Below, in pieces: positions 1-7,566 of a DNA stretch of 64,000 bases; position 1 is the stretch's first letter, and every line of letters begins with the position of its first letter. This DNA comes from Serinicoccus sediminis (lineage in GTDB: Bacteria; Actinomycetota; Actinomycetes; Actinomycetales; Dermatophilaceae): assembly GCF_004153545.1 (NCBI RefSeq), contig NZ_SDVA01000002.1:124001-188000 (forward strand), written 5' to 3'. The notes under the pieces are model-generated. The model was not told the DNA's origin and ran no database searches. It was given only the letters and a program-made list of their open reading frames with translations. The translations under genes and the position numbers were made by a program.

Positions 1-577
1 CGTAGAGCGCCACCTCCTCGTCGCTCCACGCCGCCAGCGGGCTGATCTTGACGACGCCGAAGGACTCGTCGAAGGCCACCACGGGCGTCCCGGCACGCCC
101 CGGGCTCTCGACCCGGCGCACCCCGGTGACCCACGCGTCGTACCCCGCGAGCGCCCGGCGCAGCGGCTCGACCTTGCGCAGCGCGCAGCAGGCACCGGGG
201 TCGCGCTCGTGCAGGCGCGGTCCGAGCTCGGCGTCCTGCTCGGCCACGGTGCGCTGCGGCCGGACGTCGACGACGGTGACGTCGAGCTGCTCGGCCACCC
301 GGTGGCGGGTGCGCAGCGTCTGCGCGAAGTGGTAGCCGGTGTCGAGGAAGAGCACGTCCACCCCCGGCCGGTGCCGGGACACCAGGTGCGCCAGGACCGC
401 CTCCGACATGCTCGACGTCACCGCGAGCCGGTCGCCGAAGGTCCGCGCGGCCCAGGCCAGGACGGAGTCGGCGTCGGCGTCGGCGAGCTGCTCGGCGGCG
501 TGGTCGGCGAGCGTCCGCAGACGGGCGTTCTCGGCCCGGCCGGTGCGGGTCGTCAGGGGCAGGGTGGTCGTGGTCAT
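1..577 (-). CDS. cysH: Phosphoadenylyl/adenylyl-sulfate reductase CysH, 3' part outside window
   Basis: Reduces activated sulfate (PAPS, or APS in many actinobacteria) to sulfite in cytoplasmic assimilatory sulfate reduction. About 192 N-terminal residues are visible. They show the adenine-nucleotide hydrolase-like fold: an LAVTSSMSEAVL substrate loop near residue 52, LDTGYHF near 78 and the tandem cysteines of CCALRKVEPL near 130. The CC pair is the first half of the [4Fe-4S] ligand set of APS-type reductases; the second CxxC would lie beyond the window edge, so APS versus PAPS use is not proven here. ATG at 577 follows GAGGTGAC. A cysteine-containing leader ORF lies 107 nt upstream, suggesting cysteine-responsive control. 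The gene runs off position 1. Confidence 0.9.
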   Translation of the reverse strand, partial: MTTTTLPLTTRTGRAENARLRTLADHAAEQLADADADSVLAWAARTFGDRLAVTSSMSEAVLAHLVSRHRPGVDVLFLDTGYHFAQTLRTRHRVAEQLDVTVVDVRPQRTVAEQDAELGPRLHERDPGACCALRKVEPLRRALAGYDAWVTGVRRVESPGRAGTPVVAFDESFGVVKISPLAAWSDEEVALY

Positions 578-683
578 GTCACCTCGGGCTGCGTGTCGCT
601 GGGAGGTCGCGCGGGGGCGCACGTCGGCGGGGTCGTGCACGCCGGTGCTGCGGTGGGTCCGCGGCGACCCAGGGGGGCGGGGT

Positions 684-770
684 TCAGCGACAGGGGCACA
701 TCAGCATGCTGCTGACGCGCAGGAGGTCCACTTCGTGGCACGTGGTGAGGCGCCATCCGCCGGAAGACAT
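684..770 (-). CDS. Cysteine-containing leader peptide (28 aa) upstream of cysH
   Basis: A 28-residue ORF whose core LTTCHEVDLLRVSSMLMCPCR resembles the actinobacterial putative leader peptides found before sulfur-assimilation genes (typical core: LTSRxHIDLLRVxSALC). It has three Cys, two in the last four residues (CPCR then stop). ATG at 770 sits 6 nt after a -10-like CATGAT with TTGTGA 17 bp further upstream, so the mRNA would start at the ATG and be leaderless. The stop lies 107 nt before cysH. Cysteine-rich leaderless uORFs that attenuate sulfur genes are known in mycobacteria; that this one works so is inference. A short GGGTC/GACCC hairpin is possible in the gap, but I see no strong terminator. 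Confidence 0.75.
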   Translation of the reverse strand: MSSGGWRLTTCHEVDLLRVSSMLMCPCR

Positions 771-805
771 GCGCCCATCATGCCCAGTTATCGATCCGGT
801 CACAA
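771..805 (-). promoter_or_regulatory. Promoter of the cysH leader peptide
   Basis: Reading leftwards: TTGTGA at 805-800, exactly 17 bp, CATGAT at 782-777, then 6 nt to the ATG at 770. This is a good -35/17/-10 layout with transcription start predicted at the start codon. Confidence 0.6.
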
Positions 806-885
806 GTCGTTGGGTCACCTTCCCCCTCTCCACCCCCCGACCCCCCCTCCCCGCGACTCCTCCCTCCTCCCGACCCCCCTCCCCG

Positions 886-977
886 CACCGGACGCGCGGC
901 CAGCACACACCGGACGCGCGCCCAGCTCACACCGGACGCGTCGTCAGCACACACCGGACGCGCGAGCGGCATACCGG
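886..977. repeat. 22-bp tandem repeat array 1
   Basis: Four units start at 886, 908, 930 and 952, each exactly 22 bp and beginning CACCGGACGCG, with a variable middle and CAG plus CA-rich end; the fourth runs into GGCATACCGG. The unit is related (about 17 of 22 positions on the opposite strand) to the array at 49069-49200. It lies about 10 bp before the -35-like TTGACG of the GntR operon. Units are only about two helical turns long, so this is not a CRISPR. Confidence 0.8.
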
Positions 978-985
978 ACCGGGGG

Positions 986-1034
986 TTGACGCCGCTCGAC
1001 GTCCTGTGGTTCATTAGTGAAGTAATGAACCACA
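986..1034 (+). promoter_or_regulatory. Promoter and 30-bp operator dyad of the GntR-ABC operon
   Basis: A perfect inverted repeat spans 1005-1034: arms TGTGGTTCATTA and TAATGAACCACA separated by 6 bp. TTGACG at 986-991 is a likely -35, with the -10 falling inside the left arm (no clean TAnnnT). The dyad ends 13 bp before the regulator ATG, so it is most simply the autorepression site of the encoded YtrA-type GntR protein (inference). Confidence 0.8.
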
Positions 1035-1047
1035 GAAGCGAGGGCTG

Positions 1048-1419
1048 ATGTTCGACGGACGAGACCCGATCTACCTGCAGATCGCCGAGGCGATCCGCGG
1101 TGAGATCCTCACCGGCGCCCTGCAGGAGGGGAACCAGGTGATGTCCACCACGCAGTACGCCACGACCTACCGCATCAACCCCGCCACCGCCGCCAAGGCC
1201 TTCGCCGAGCTGGTCGCCGAGGAGATCCTCGTCAAGCAGCGCGGCGTCGGGATGTTCGTCGCCGAGGGCGCGACGAGCCGGCTGCGCGCCGCCCGGAGGG
1301 AGGCGTTCTTCGACGAGCGCCTGGCCCCCGTCGTGCGCGAGGCCGCCGCCCTCGGGATCACCGCCGCCGAGCTGACGGCATACCTGCACACCCACCTCGA
1401 CCAGGAGGACGACCGATGA
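1048..1419 (+). CDS. GntR family regulator, YtrA subfamily
   Basis: Cytoplasmic repressor of 123 residues. The N-terminal winged helix covers about residues 8-72 (PIYLQIAEAIRGEILTGAL; then ATTYRINPATAAKAFAELV as the recognition region; RGVGMFV as the wing). Only about 50 helical residues follow, the short effector domain typical of YtrA-type GntR proteins rather than FadR or HutC types. ATG at 1048 follows AGCGAGGG. The stop overlaps the next ATG (ATGA, 1416-1419), so regulator, ATPase and permease form one operon, a common layout for YtrA controlling its own ABC exporter. A perfect dyad just upstream is the likely binding site. The inducer cannot be told; many relatives respond to cell-wall antibiotics. 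Confidence 0.88.
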   Translation: MFDGRDPIYLQIAEAIRGEILTGALQEGNQVMSTTQYATTYRINPATAAKAFAELVAEEILVKQRGVGMFVAEGATSRLRAARREAFFDERLAPVVREAAALGITAAELTAYLHTHLDQEDDR

Positions 1420-2297
1420 CCGGCCTCTCCGTGACCACCCGGGACGCCACCGTCCGGTATGGCGCCACCCACGCCCTCGACGGCGTCACCCTCGACCTCG
1501 CGCCGGGACGCATCCACGGCCTGCTCGGCCGCAACGGCGCCGGGAAGACGACGCTGCTGTCGCTGCTCGCGAGCTTCCAGCGCCCCGACTCCGGCGCGGT
1601 CGCCCTCGCGGGGCGCGACCCCTTCGAGGACGCGACCCTCATGCAGGACACCTGCCTCATGCGGGCCACCGGGGACCTCGCCGCCGACCTCAAGGTCCGC
1701 GACATCCTGCGCCTGCACCAGACGGGCCGCCCGCGCTTCGACCAGGGCCTGGCCGATCACCTGCTCGACCGGTTCGACATCCCGCGACGTCGCAGCCTCG
1801 CCCGGCTCTCCCGCGGGCAGCAGTCGGTGGTCGCTGCGACCCTCGGCCTGGCGAGCAGGGCACCGCTCACCATGCTCGACGAGGTGCACCTCGGCATGGA
1901 CGCGCCCACACGGCAGGAGTTCACCGAAGCCCTGCTGGCGGACTTCGCCGAGCACCCGCGGACGATCATCGTCTCGAGCCACCTCATCCAGGAGATCGAG
2001 CACGTGCTCGAGACCGTGACGATCCTGCACCGGGGCCGGGTGGTCCTCTCCGAGGAGGCCGACGACCTGCGCACGCAGGGCACCACCGTCACCGGCCGCG
2101 CCGACCGCGTCGAGGCGATGACCCGGGACCTCCGGGTGGTCGGTCGCCGGGACCTCGGCCCGACCCGCGAGGCGACCGTGCTGGGCCGGCCCCACCCCGC
2201 CTGGGTCACCGAGGCGGACCGTCAGGGCCTGCAGCTGGGCGCCGTGCCGCTGCAGGACCTCTTCATCCACCTCACGAGTGACAAGGACGCAGCATGA
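1416..2297 (+). CDS. ABC transporter ATP-binding protein
   Basis: Cytoplasmic ATPase subunit of 293 residues. It shows Walker A GRNGAGKTT (about 38-46), signature LSRGQQ (131-136), Walker B plus catalytic Glu in LTMLDEVHLG (151-160) and the H-loop SSH (187-189). The signature carries Arg where LSGGQ has Gly, as in YtrB/EcsA-like single-NBD exporters. Residues after about 215 form a C-terminal regulatory extension. It is coupled to both neighbours by 4-nt overlaps (1416-1419 and 2294-2297) and would dimerise and pair with the membrane protein encoded next. Substrate unknown; antibiotic or bacteriocin stress detoxification is typical of the type but not shown. Confidence 0.92.
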   Translation: MTGLSVTTRDATVRYGATHALDGVTLDLAPGRIHGLLGRNGAGKTTLLSLLASFQRPDSGAVALAGRDPFEDATLMQDTCLMRATGDLAADLKVRDILRLHQTGRPRFDQGLADHLLDRFDIPRRRSLARLSRGQQSVVAATLGLASRAPLTMLDEVHLGMDAPTRQEFTEALLADFAEHPRTIIVSSHLIQEIEHVLETVTILHRGRVVLSEEADDLRTQGTTVTGRADRVEAMTRDLRVVGRRDLGPTREATVLGRPHPAWVTEADRQGLQLGAVPLQDLFIHLTSDKDAA

Positions 2298-3163
2298 ACA
2301 CCCCCACCAGCCCTGCTCGGTCCGGCAGCCTCGGCCGGTCCTCCGCCTCCGTCACGGGGAGGTCCACGCCGGGTGGCTCAGCAGCGGAGCCGGCGCCGGG
2401 GACGACGGCCGGTGACACCGCGGCGACCCCGCCGGCGGCCGCTCCCTGGGTGCGCCTGACCCGCTACGTCCTGCGGTGCATGCTCGGCATCACGGTCGGC
2501 ACCCTGGTGGTGCTCGCCGTGGCGTGGGCGGTGGCGGTGGGTGTGGCCGCGGGCGGCAGGGGAGACCTGCTCGCCCAGATCACGCACTACGCCACCATGT
2601 CGACGGTGCCGTGGATCGCCTTCACCGCGCTCGTCATCTGCGTCGGCGCCCAGGTGCGGCACTACGTCCACGCCGGCTTCACCCGGCGCGCTGTGACGGT
2701 GGCCGGGCTGGTCGGCTCGCTCGTCGTGGCGGTGGTCTTCGCCGTCGGCGCGACGGTCCTGGACCGGGTCGGGCTGGGGCTCATGGAGTCGGCCCTCGGG
2801 GACGAGCTCTTCGTCCACGAGGCGCCGTGGTGGGCGCTGCTCGGTGCGATGCTGATGGTCTGCCTGACCGGGGCGGTCTGCGGGGTGCTCGTCGGCGCCA
2901 GCTTCGTCCGGTGGGGCGGGTGGGCGACGGTGCTGCTGCCGCTGACGGTGGGCCTGCCGTACTTCGTCCAGGACGTCCTCACGCGGTCGGTGACCCTGCG
3001 TGGGGAGGGGCCGGGAGGCAGGCCGAGCTGGCTGCAGGACCTTCAGGACGCCCTTCCGACGGCGCCCACCGCGGTCTTGTCGCTGCTCGTCCTCGGACTC
3101 GTCGCAGCCGGCGCCTGGCTGGTCCTGCGGCGCCTCCCGCTCCCCCCGCGCGCCTCCGCCTGA
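2294..3163 (+). CDS. ABC transporter membrane subunit (YtrA/B-linked)
   Basis: Integral membrane protein of 289 residues. The first about 55 residues are a Ser/Thr/Pro/Gly/Ala-rich cytoplasmic stretch. About six hydrophobic segments follow, near residues 62-88, 100-120, 133-157, 178-203, 210-230 and 262-282. There is no clear motif, but it is translationally coupled (ATGA at 2294-2297) to an ATPase and has the size of an ABC-2-like permease, so it probably forms the channel of that transporter. It ends 40 bp before the first of two tandem 68-bp elements that separate it from the convergent exporter gene. Confidence 0.75.
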   Translation: MNTPTSPARSGSLGRSSASVTGRSTPGGSAAEPAPGTTAGDTAATPPAAAPWVRLTRYVLRCMLGITVGTLVVLAVAWAVAVGVAAGGRGDLLAQITHYATMSTVPWIAFTALVICVGAQVRHYVHAGFTRRAVTVAGLVGSLVVAVVFAVGATVLDRVGLGLMESALGDELFVHEAPWWALLGAMLMVCLTGAVCGVLVGASFVRWGGWATVLLPLTVGLPYFVQDVLTRSVTLRGEGPGGRPSWLQDLQDALPTAPTAVLSLLVLGLVAAGAWLVLRRLPLPPRASA

Positions 3164-3202
3164 GGCACGCCTGCGGCGGTGGGCCCTCGCGGCTGGGAGG
3201 CG

Positions 3203-3270
3203 CCTGAGCAGAGAAAGGTTCCCCACTCGGCGGTTGCTACACCTGCGCTGAGCACTTTTCTCTGCTCAGG
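3203..3270. repeat. 68-bp dyad element, copy A
   Basis: The ends are CCTGAGCAGAGAAAG and the complementary CTTTTCTCTGCTCAGG; the interior has CCCAC and GTTGC motifs shared with the other copies. It is the first of two tandem copies (14 bp apart) between convergent genes. It could act as a bidirectional terminator or a mobile palindrome; no T-tract follows. Confidence 0.85.
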
Positions 3271-3284
3271 TCGGGCGGGTCCAA

Positions 3285-3352
3285 CCTGAACAGAGAAGGG
3301 TCACCCACTCAAGTGTTGCAGCACCTGTGTGGGCGGCCCTTCTCTGCTCAGG
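3285..3352. repeat. 68-bp dyad element, copy B
   Basis: The left end CCTGAACAGAGAAGGG has one substitution; the right end is CCCTTCTCTGCTCAGG. The interior carries GTTGCAGC as in copies D and E. It ends 43 bp before the stop codon of the convergent EamA gene. Confidence 0.85.
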
Positions 3353-3394
3353 TGCCTGCTGGTGGGGCAGGCCCGGCGTCTGCCCGCAGACCCC

Positions 3395-4345
3395 TCAGGC
3401 CCGCCGCGTGCCGACCGCCTCGACCGGCACCTCGTCGCCGTCGAGCCCCGCGGGAGCGAGGCCGGCAGCGGCTGGCCGGCCTCGCCGGGCCGCCCAGAGC
3501 ACACCGCCCACGACGAGCGCCCCGCCGGCCAGCTCGAGCACGGCGGGCCGCTCCCCGAGCACCCACCACGCCGCGGAGATGCCGACCACCGGCACCAGCA
3601 TCGAGAAGGGCGCGACGACACCGGCCGGGTGCCGCGCCATGAGCCACACCCAGATGCCCGAGCCAACGACCGTGCCGAGCACCACCGTGTAGGCCAGCCC
3701 CAGCCACGCCGGCAGCGCCACCGCCGTCCCGGACGTCGCGAGCGCCTCCCAGATCTCGCCCGGGCCCTCGACCAGCAACGACACCACCAGCATCGGCAGC
3801 GGCGGCACGACCGACATCCACAGCGTGAGGTGCAGCGGGTTCGGCGGGGCGGCGAGCCGGCTGGACAGGTTGCCGATGGCCCACCCGAAGGCCCCGAGGA
3901 CGACGAGCAGGAAGGGCACGAGCTGCCCGGCGCTCCCGTCGGCCCGGCTCACCCCCACCACGGCCAGCCCCAGCACCGCGACGCCGACGCCGACGGCCCG
4001 TCGGGGCGTGAGCCGCTCCCCCAGCAGCAGCACGCCGAGCAGCACGGTGAACGGCGCCGACGCCTGCAGCACCAGCGAGGCCAGGCCGGCGGGGAAGCCG
4101 GCCGCCATCCCGAGGTAGAGCCCGACGAACTGCAGCGTCCCGAACCCCAGCCCGTACCCGACCAGCCAGCGCACCGGCACCTGCGGCCGCGGCACCAGCA
4201 GCAGGGTCGGCACCGCCAGCACCGCGAAGCGCAGCGCCACGAGGAACAGCGGCGGGAAGTGCTCCAGCGAGGCGTGGATGGCCAGGAAGTTGAGCCCCCA
4301 CAGGGCCGCGACCAGGACGGCGAGGAGGGTGTGGCGCATCGGCAT
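3395..4345 (-). CDS. EamA/DMT family exporter
   Basis: Inner-membrane exporter of 316 residues with about ten transmembrane helices in two homologous EamA halves (LWGLNFLAIHASLEHFPPL near the N-terminus; FGWAIGNLSSRLA in the second half). The stretch GLYLGMAAGFPAGLASLVLQ followed by FTVLLGVLLLGERLTP closely resembles E. coli EamA (YdeD), an exporter of O-acetylserine and cysteine. Substrate assignment to cysteine-pathway metabolites is therefore plausible but not proven. It is transcribed divergently from a LysR regulator 72 bp away, the usual arrangement for a regulated exporter. ATG at 4345 is the first start before the first helix. Confidence 0.85.
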   Translation of the reverse strand: MPMRHTLLAVLVAALWGLNFLAIHASLEHFPPLFLVALRFAVLAVPTLLLVPRPQVPVRWLVGYGLGFGTLQFVGLYLGMAAGFPAGLASLVLQASAPFTVLLGVLLLGERLTPRRAVGVGVAVLGLAVVGVSRADGSAGQLVPFLLVVLGAFGWAIGNLSSRLAAPPNPLHLTLWMSVVPPLPMLVVSLLVEGPGEIWEALATSGTAVALPAWLGLAYTVVLGTVVGSGIWVWLMARHPAGVVAPFSMLVPVVGISAAWWVLGERPAVLELAGGALVVGGVLWAARRGRPAAAGLAPAGLDGDEVPVEAVGTRRA

Positions 4346-4388
4346 ACCTCCGAGTTTGCGGTCGCCGACCGGGAAGGTCTAGCGAGTC

Positions 4389-4411
4389 TTCATGACGTGA
4401 ATGCTTAGGCT
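4389..4411 (+). promoter_or_regulatory. Intergenic regulatory site between exporter and LysR gene
   Basis: TTCATGACGTGAA (4389-4401) is a small dyad (TTCA-N5-TGAA). TAGGCT at 4406-4411 is a -10 box 6 nt before the LysR ATG, predicting a leaderless transcript. The dyad is a candidate LysR-type site serving both genes. Confidence 0.5.
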
Positions 4412-4417
4412 GGCTTC

Positions 4418-5311
4418 ATGGACGTGCGCCATCTGGAGCTGCTGCGCGAGCTCGCGGTCCGCGGCACCCTCGCCGCCGTGGCCGAGGCCACCCACCGCAC
4501 GCCCTCCGCGCTGTCCCAGCAGCTGCGCACGGCCGAGCGCGACCTGGGCGTCACGCTGGTCGAGCCGGTCGGGCGCGGGCTGCGGCTGACCGCCGAGGGA
4601 CAGCTGCTCGCCGACGCCGCCGACGAGGTATGCCGTGCCCACGCCCAGGTGCAGGCGCGCCTGGACGCGGCGCGCGGTGAGCCGCGGGGGCGGGTCAGCA
4701 TCGGCACGCTGCCCAGCGCCGGGGAGGCGCTGCTGCCCGACCTCGTCGACGCCCTGGCCGGCAGCGCGATCGACCTGTCCCTCGACGACTTCGACCTCGC
4801 CGAGGCCGACTTCGCCACCCGGACCCTGGACGCCGACGTCGTCATCGCGCACAGCCTGCGCGGCGACGTGCCGACCGGCGCCGAGCGGCTCACCTCCCGG
4901 GTGCTGGCCCGGGAGCCGATCGACGTCGCGGTGCCGGCCCGCCACCCCCTCGCCGACCGCGCCCGGCTCACCCCCGACGACCTCGTCGGCACCACCTGGA
5001 TCGGCGTGCCCGAGGGGTACCCGTTCGACACGATCCTGCTGGCCGTCGAGGCGCTGACCGGCCAGCCCCTGCGCCGCACCCAGCGACTGCGCGACAACGC
5101 CCTCATCCGTTCGCTCGTCGCCCGCGGGGTCGGCCTGGCGCTGCTGCCGCGCTTCACCACGCCCTCGGACGAGCAGGTCGTGCTGCGGCCGCTGGACGGG
5201 GTGCCCGCGCGGCGTGCGGTCGTGGCCCTGTGCCGGCCCGACCGCTACGCGCGCCTCGCCGTCCGCACGGTCGTCGACGAGCTCGAGCGCATCGGCGCCC
5301 GCCTCAGCTGA
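4418..5311 (+). CDS. LysR family transcriptional regulator
   Basis: DNA-binding regulator of 297 residues. The N-terminal winged HTH (about residues 3-60) has the standard pattern HLELLRELAVRGTLAAVAEA followed by TPSALSQQLRTAERDLGVTL. From about 88 on is the periplasmic-binding-like effector domain (GRVSIGTLPSAGEALLPDLV; ARGVGLALLPRF near 240). It is divergent from the EamA exporter, which is its likely target. It is leaderless by prediction: TAGGCT lies 6 nt before the ATG. Its last 8 nt overlap the end of the convergent SRPBCC gene (5304-5311), so the two transcripts are antisense at their tails. The effector is unknown. Confidence 0.9.
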   Translation: MDVRHLELLRELAVRGTLAAVAEATHRTPSALSQQLRTAERDLGVTLVEPVGRGLRLTAEGQLLADAADEVCRAHAQVQARLDAARGEPRGRVSIGTLPSAGEALLPDLVDALAGSAIDLSLDDFDLAEADFATRTLDADVVIAHSLRGDVPTGAERLTSRVLAREPIDVAVPARHPLADRARLTPDDLVGTTWIGVPEGYPFDTILLAVEALTGQPLRRTQRLRDNALIRSLVARGVGLALLPRFTTPSDEQVVLRPLDGVPARRAVVALCRPDRYARLAVRTVVDELERIGARLS

Positions 5312-5822
5312 CCGGCTCCCCCTGCTCCGGGAGACCGAACGCGGCGGCATACTCCCCGCTCATGGCCAGGTAGCCCTCCCACTCGGCCGCCGCCTGCTCC
5401 CCGGTGCGCACGACCTCCTCGAGCCGGTCGAGGTAGTACTCCCAGCCCGGTCCCACGTCTGTCACCACCGACCGGTCGGTCAGCACCTGGGCGAAGCGCA
5501 GCGTCGTGACGCCGGCCGTCTCGGACAGCTGCAGGTCGAGGGTCCACACCTGCGCGGGGTCGTCGTTCTCGTTGTGGACACGCAACCGGGTGGGAGCCTC
5601 GCAGACCTCGATGACGTAGGTCTCGGTGGGCATCTCGTCCTCGTAGACCCAGGTCACCCGCACCCTGCCGGAGGCGGGGTCGCCGCTCCAAGTCGCGAAC
5701 CACCGGCCCAGCCGCTCGCTCTCGGTGACCGCCGCCCACACGTCCCCGACCGGCGCGCGGAAGGTGCGGGTGAGCACGAGGTGCTCCTGCCCGTCGATGG
5801 TCTCGGGTGCTCCGGTGATCAT
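5304..5822 (-). CDS. SRPBCC (AHSA1-like) domain protein
   Basis: Soluble 172-residue START/Bet v1-fold protein with the AHSA1 pattern: LTRTFRAPVGDVWAAVTESERLGRWFATW near the N-terminus, RVTWVYEDEM strands, and WEYYLDRLEEVV in the C-terminal helix. Such proteins bind hydrophobic ligands; no enzymatic activity can be assigned. It is coupled by an ATGA overlap (5819-5822) to an ArsR regulator upstream, a pairing found throughout actinobacteria in which the ArsR protein controls the SRPBCC gene. It overlaps the end of the convergent LysR gene by 8 nt. Confidence 0.85.
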   Translation of the reverse strand: MITGAPETIDGQEHLVLTRTFRAPVGDVWAAVTESERLGRWFATWSGDPASGRVRVTWVYEDEMPTETYVIEVCEAPTRLRVHNENDDPAQVWTLDLQLSETAGVTTLRFAQVLTDRSVVTDVGPGWEYYLDRLEEVVRTGEQAAAEWEGYLAMSGEYAAAFGLPEQGEPVS

Positions 5823-6280
5823 GCGGTCTCCTCGGTGTCGTCGTCGGCTCCGGTATGCCGTGCCTCGCCCCCGCGCTCCCGGACGGTGCGCCGCACCTCG
5901 AGGTCGAGGGCGTCCAGGTGGTGCGCGCCGACCGGCGGGGCGGGGGTGAGCGCGTCGGCGGGGGTGAGCGCACCGGTGGGGCTGGTCATCGCAGCGGTCG
6001 GCGTGGGCGAGTCACTCGCCGGCGTCGCGCCCCCCAGCCGCCGCGCGTAGTCGACCATCTCCTGCAGCGGGGCGGTCTCGAGCCGGTAGTGCCGCTCGCG
6101 CCCGACGTCCCGGGCCTGCACCAGCCCGGCCTCGCCGAGCACCCGCAGGTGCCGGCTCACGGCGGGCCGGGAGATGCCGCGGCCGGCGGTGAGGTCGACC
6201 ACCCGGCAGGCGCCGTACTCGGCGAGCTGCTCCAGCAGCGAGCGGCGCACCGGGTCGGCGAGCGCGGCATACACGTCCAT
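5819..6280 (-). CDS. ArsR family transcriptional regulator
   Basis: Repressor of 153 residues. The winged HTH spans about residues 1-85 (MDVYAALADPVRRSLLEQL; then GISRPAVSRHLRVLGEAGLV as helix-turn-helix; RERHYRLET as the wing). The metal-binding CVC motif of ArsR/SmtB is absent, as in the SRPBCC-linked branch. Residues after about 100 are a low-complexity Thr/Ala/Pro linker ending in a charged helix. ATG at 6280 was chosen because the HTH begins immediately after it; upstream in-frame sequence is not protein-like. The TATATT and GTAAC/GTTAC dyad just before the ATG are probably its promoter and operator. It is co-transcribed with the SRPBCC gene. Confidence 0.88.
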   Translation of the reverse strand: MDVYAALADPVRRSLLEQLAEYGACRVVDLTAGRGISRPAVSRHLRVLGEAGLVQARDVGRERHYRLETAPLQEMVDYARRLGGATPASDSPTPTAAMTSPTGALTPADALTPAPPVGAHHLDALDLEVRRTVRERGGEARHTGADDDTEETA

Positions 6281-6281
6281 G

Positions 6282-6304
6282 AATATAGGTAACCATGCAG
6301 TTAC
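6282..6304 (-). promoter_or_regulatory. Candidate promoter/operator of the arsR gene
   Basis: An AT-rich patch that stands out in this genome: TATATT (6287-6282 on the minus strand) next to the inverted repeat GTAAC-N6-GTTAC (6289-6304), directly before the ArsR start codon. Confidence 0.5.
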
Positions 6305-6333
6305 AAATAGCGCAAGGGTCGGTCTGGCCCGCG

Positions 6334-6401
6334 CCCGAGCAGAGAAACACCGCCCGCTCGGGGGTCGCAGCCCCTGCGTCGACGAGGTTTCTCTGCTCAG
6401 G
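6334..6401. repeat. 68-bp dyad element, copy C
   Basis: The left end CCCGAGCAGAGAAAC has two changes from consensus; the right end is GTTTCTCTGCTCAGG. The interior GTCGCAGCCCCTGC and GTCGACG match copies D and E. It lies between a minus-strand gene end (6481) and the ArsR promoter. Confidence 0.8.
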
Positions 6402-6480
6402 TTGTCACCGCGACAGGACCGGCCCCCTACCTGACGAGCCGCCCCGCCCTCACCGCCCCCGTCGAGCCGGGGCGCGGGGC

Positions 6481-7566
6481 TCAGGCCGAGTCGCCGAGCC
6501 CTCGGATGTGCTCGGGCAGCCGCGCGTTGTCGCCGTACATGAAGTGGTTCTGCATCTTCTCCGAGAAGCGGCTGGCCTCGGTCTCCAGCCCGACCGCCTC
6601 GGCCACCTGGCGGATGAGCATCGGGGAGGCGCCGCAGCACACCCCGAGGTAGCTGACCCCGAGCGCGAAGGCCTCCGCCGCGAACGCGCCGATCTCGTAC
6701 CGGTTGCAGGACAACGGGTCCAGGGCCGTCGGGAAGGTCCGGCCGTGCGGCGAGGGCACGAGGACGCCGTTGTCGTCGCTGAGGTTGAAGAACGTCGGCT
6801 CGGCCTCGGTGGTGCGGTAGGGCACCGGGAGCGCGGCGACGTGGCAGCTCACCGCCTCCCGGATCTGCCGCAGCCACGGCAGCATGGTGGCCGGGCCGCG
6901 GAAGCAGTTCATCCCCACGACGTCGGCCCCGCCCTGCTCCAGCCGCTGGCACACCTCGACGATGCCCACCCCGTCGCGCATCTCCTCGCCCGCCATCGGT
7001 GCGACGGTCAGCACCACGGGCAGCCCGCTGGCCCGCGCGATCTCCAGGGCGGCCTCGGCCTCGCCCGCGTAGTAGAAGGTCTCGCCGATGATGAGGTCGG
7101 CGCCCTCCTCGACGGCCCACCCGACCATCTCCTCGAACATCCCGCGCACCTCGCGCTGGGCGTCTGGGCTGTCCGGGTCCCACACGTTGCTGTTGGAGAT
7201 GTTGCCGGCGACGAGGTCGCCGGGCTTCTCGTCGGCGACCTCCCGGGCGATCTGCAGCGCGGCCCGGTTGAGCGGCTCGAGCAGCTCCTCCTTGCCGATG
7301 ACCCGCATCTTCTCGCGATGCCCGTTGTAGGTGAAGGCCTCGACGACGTCGCTGCCGGCGCGCTGGAAGTCGCGGTGCAGCGTGCGCAGCGCGTCGGGGA
7401 ACTCGAGCGCGACCTCGGGGACGAACTCGCCCGCGGTGAGGTAGCCGCGGCGCTCCAGCTCGAAGAGGAAGCCCTCGGCGCAGATCACCGGGCCCTGGTC
7501 GAGGCGCTCGACGAGGCCGGTGGGCGTGGTGGTGGTGCGGGGGTCGTCGGTCTGCGGGTCGCTCAT
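6481..7566 (-). CDS. Homocysteine S-methyltransferase family protein
   Basis: Cytoplasmic zinc-dependent methyltransferase (BHMT/MmuM fold) of 361 residues. This family moves a methyl group from betaine, S-methylmethionine or a similar donor to homocysteine, giving methionine. Zinc ligands are visible: Cys in GMNCFRGP near residue 218 and the CC pair in GVCCGASP near 314. The N-terminal GFLFELERRGYL replaces the usual DGGxxxxLxxxG, and AFTYNGHREKM matches the region-2 helix. The donor cannot be deduced; the length (361) is nearer betaine methyltransferases than MmuM (about 310). It stands alone on the minus strand with a 68-bp element downstream. Confidence 0.8.
   Translation of the reverse strand: MSDPQTDDPRTTTTPTGLVERLDQGPVICAEGFLFELERRGYLTAGEFVPEVALEFPDALRTLHRDFQRAGSDVVEAFTYNGHREKMRVIGKEELLEPLNRAALQIAREVADEKPGDLVAGNISNSNVWDPDSPDAQREVRGMFEEMVGWAVEEGADLIIGETFYYAGEAEAALEIARASGLPVVLTVAPMAGEEMRDGVGIVEVCQRLEQGGADVVGMNCFRGPATMLPWLRQIREAVSCHVAALPVPYRTTEAEPTFFNLSDDNGVLVPSPHGRTFPTALDPLSCNRYEIGAFAAEAFALGVSYLGVCCGASPMLIRQVAEAVGLETEASRFSEKMQNHFMYGDNARLPEHIRGLGDSA

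Larger units (their letters stand above)
578..1004. other. Long spacer between cysH and the GntR operon
   Basis: Apart from the leader peptide and its promoter, this stretch holds a strongly strand-asymmetric C/T-rich tract at about 817-885 and then a 22-bp tandem array. No other convincing gene is seen. Confidence 0.6.

Noticed and set aside
817-885. C-rich pyrimidine tract as a functional element
   Set aside because: Clear in sequence but could simply be compositional; no related tract or gene-linked pattern supports a function.
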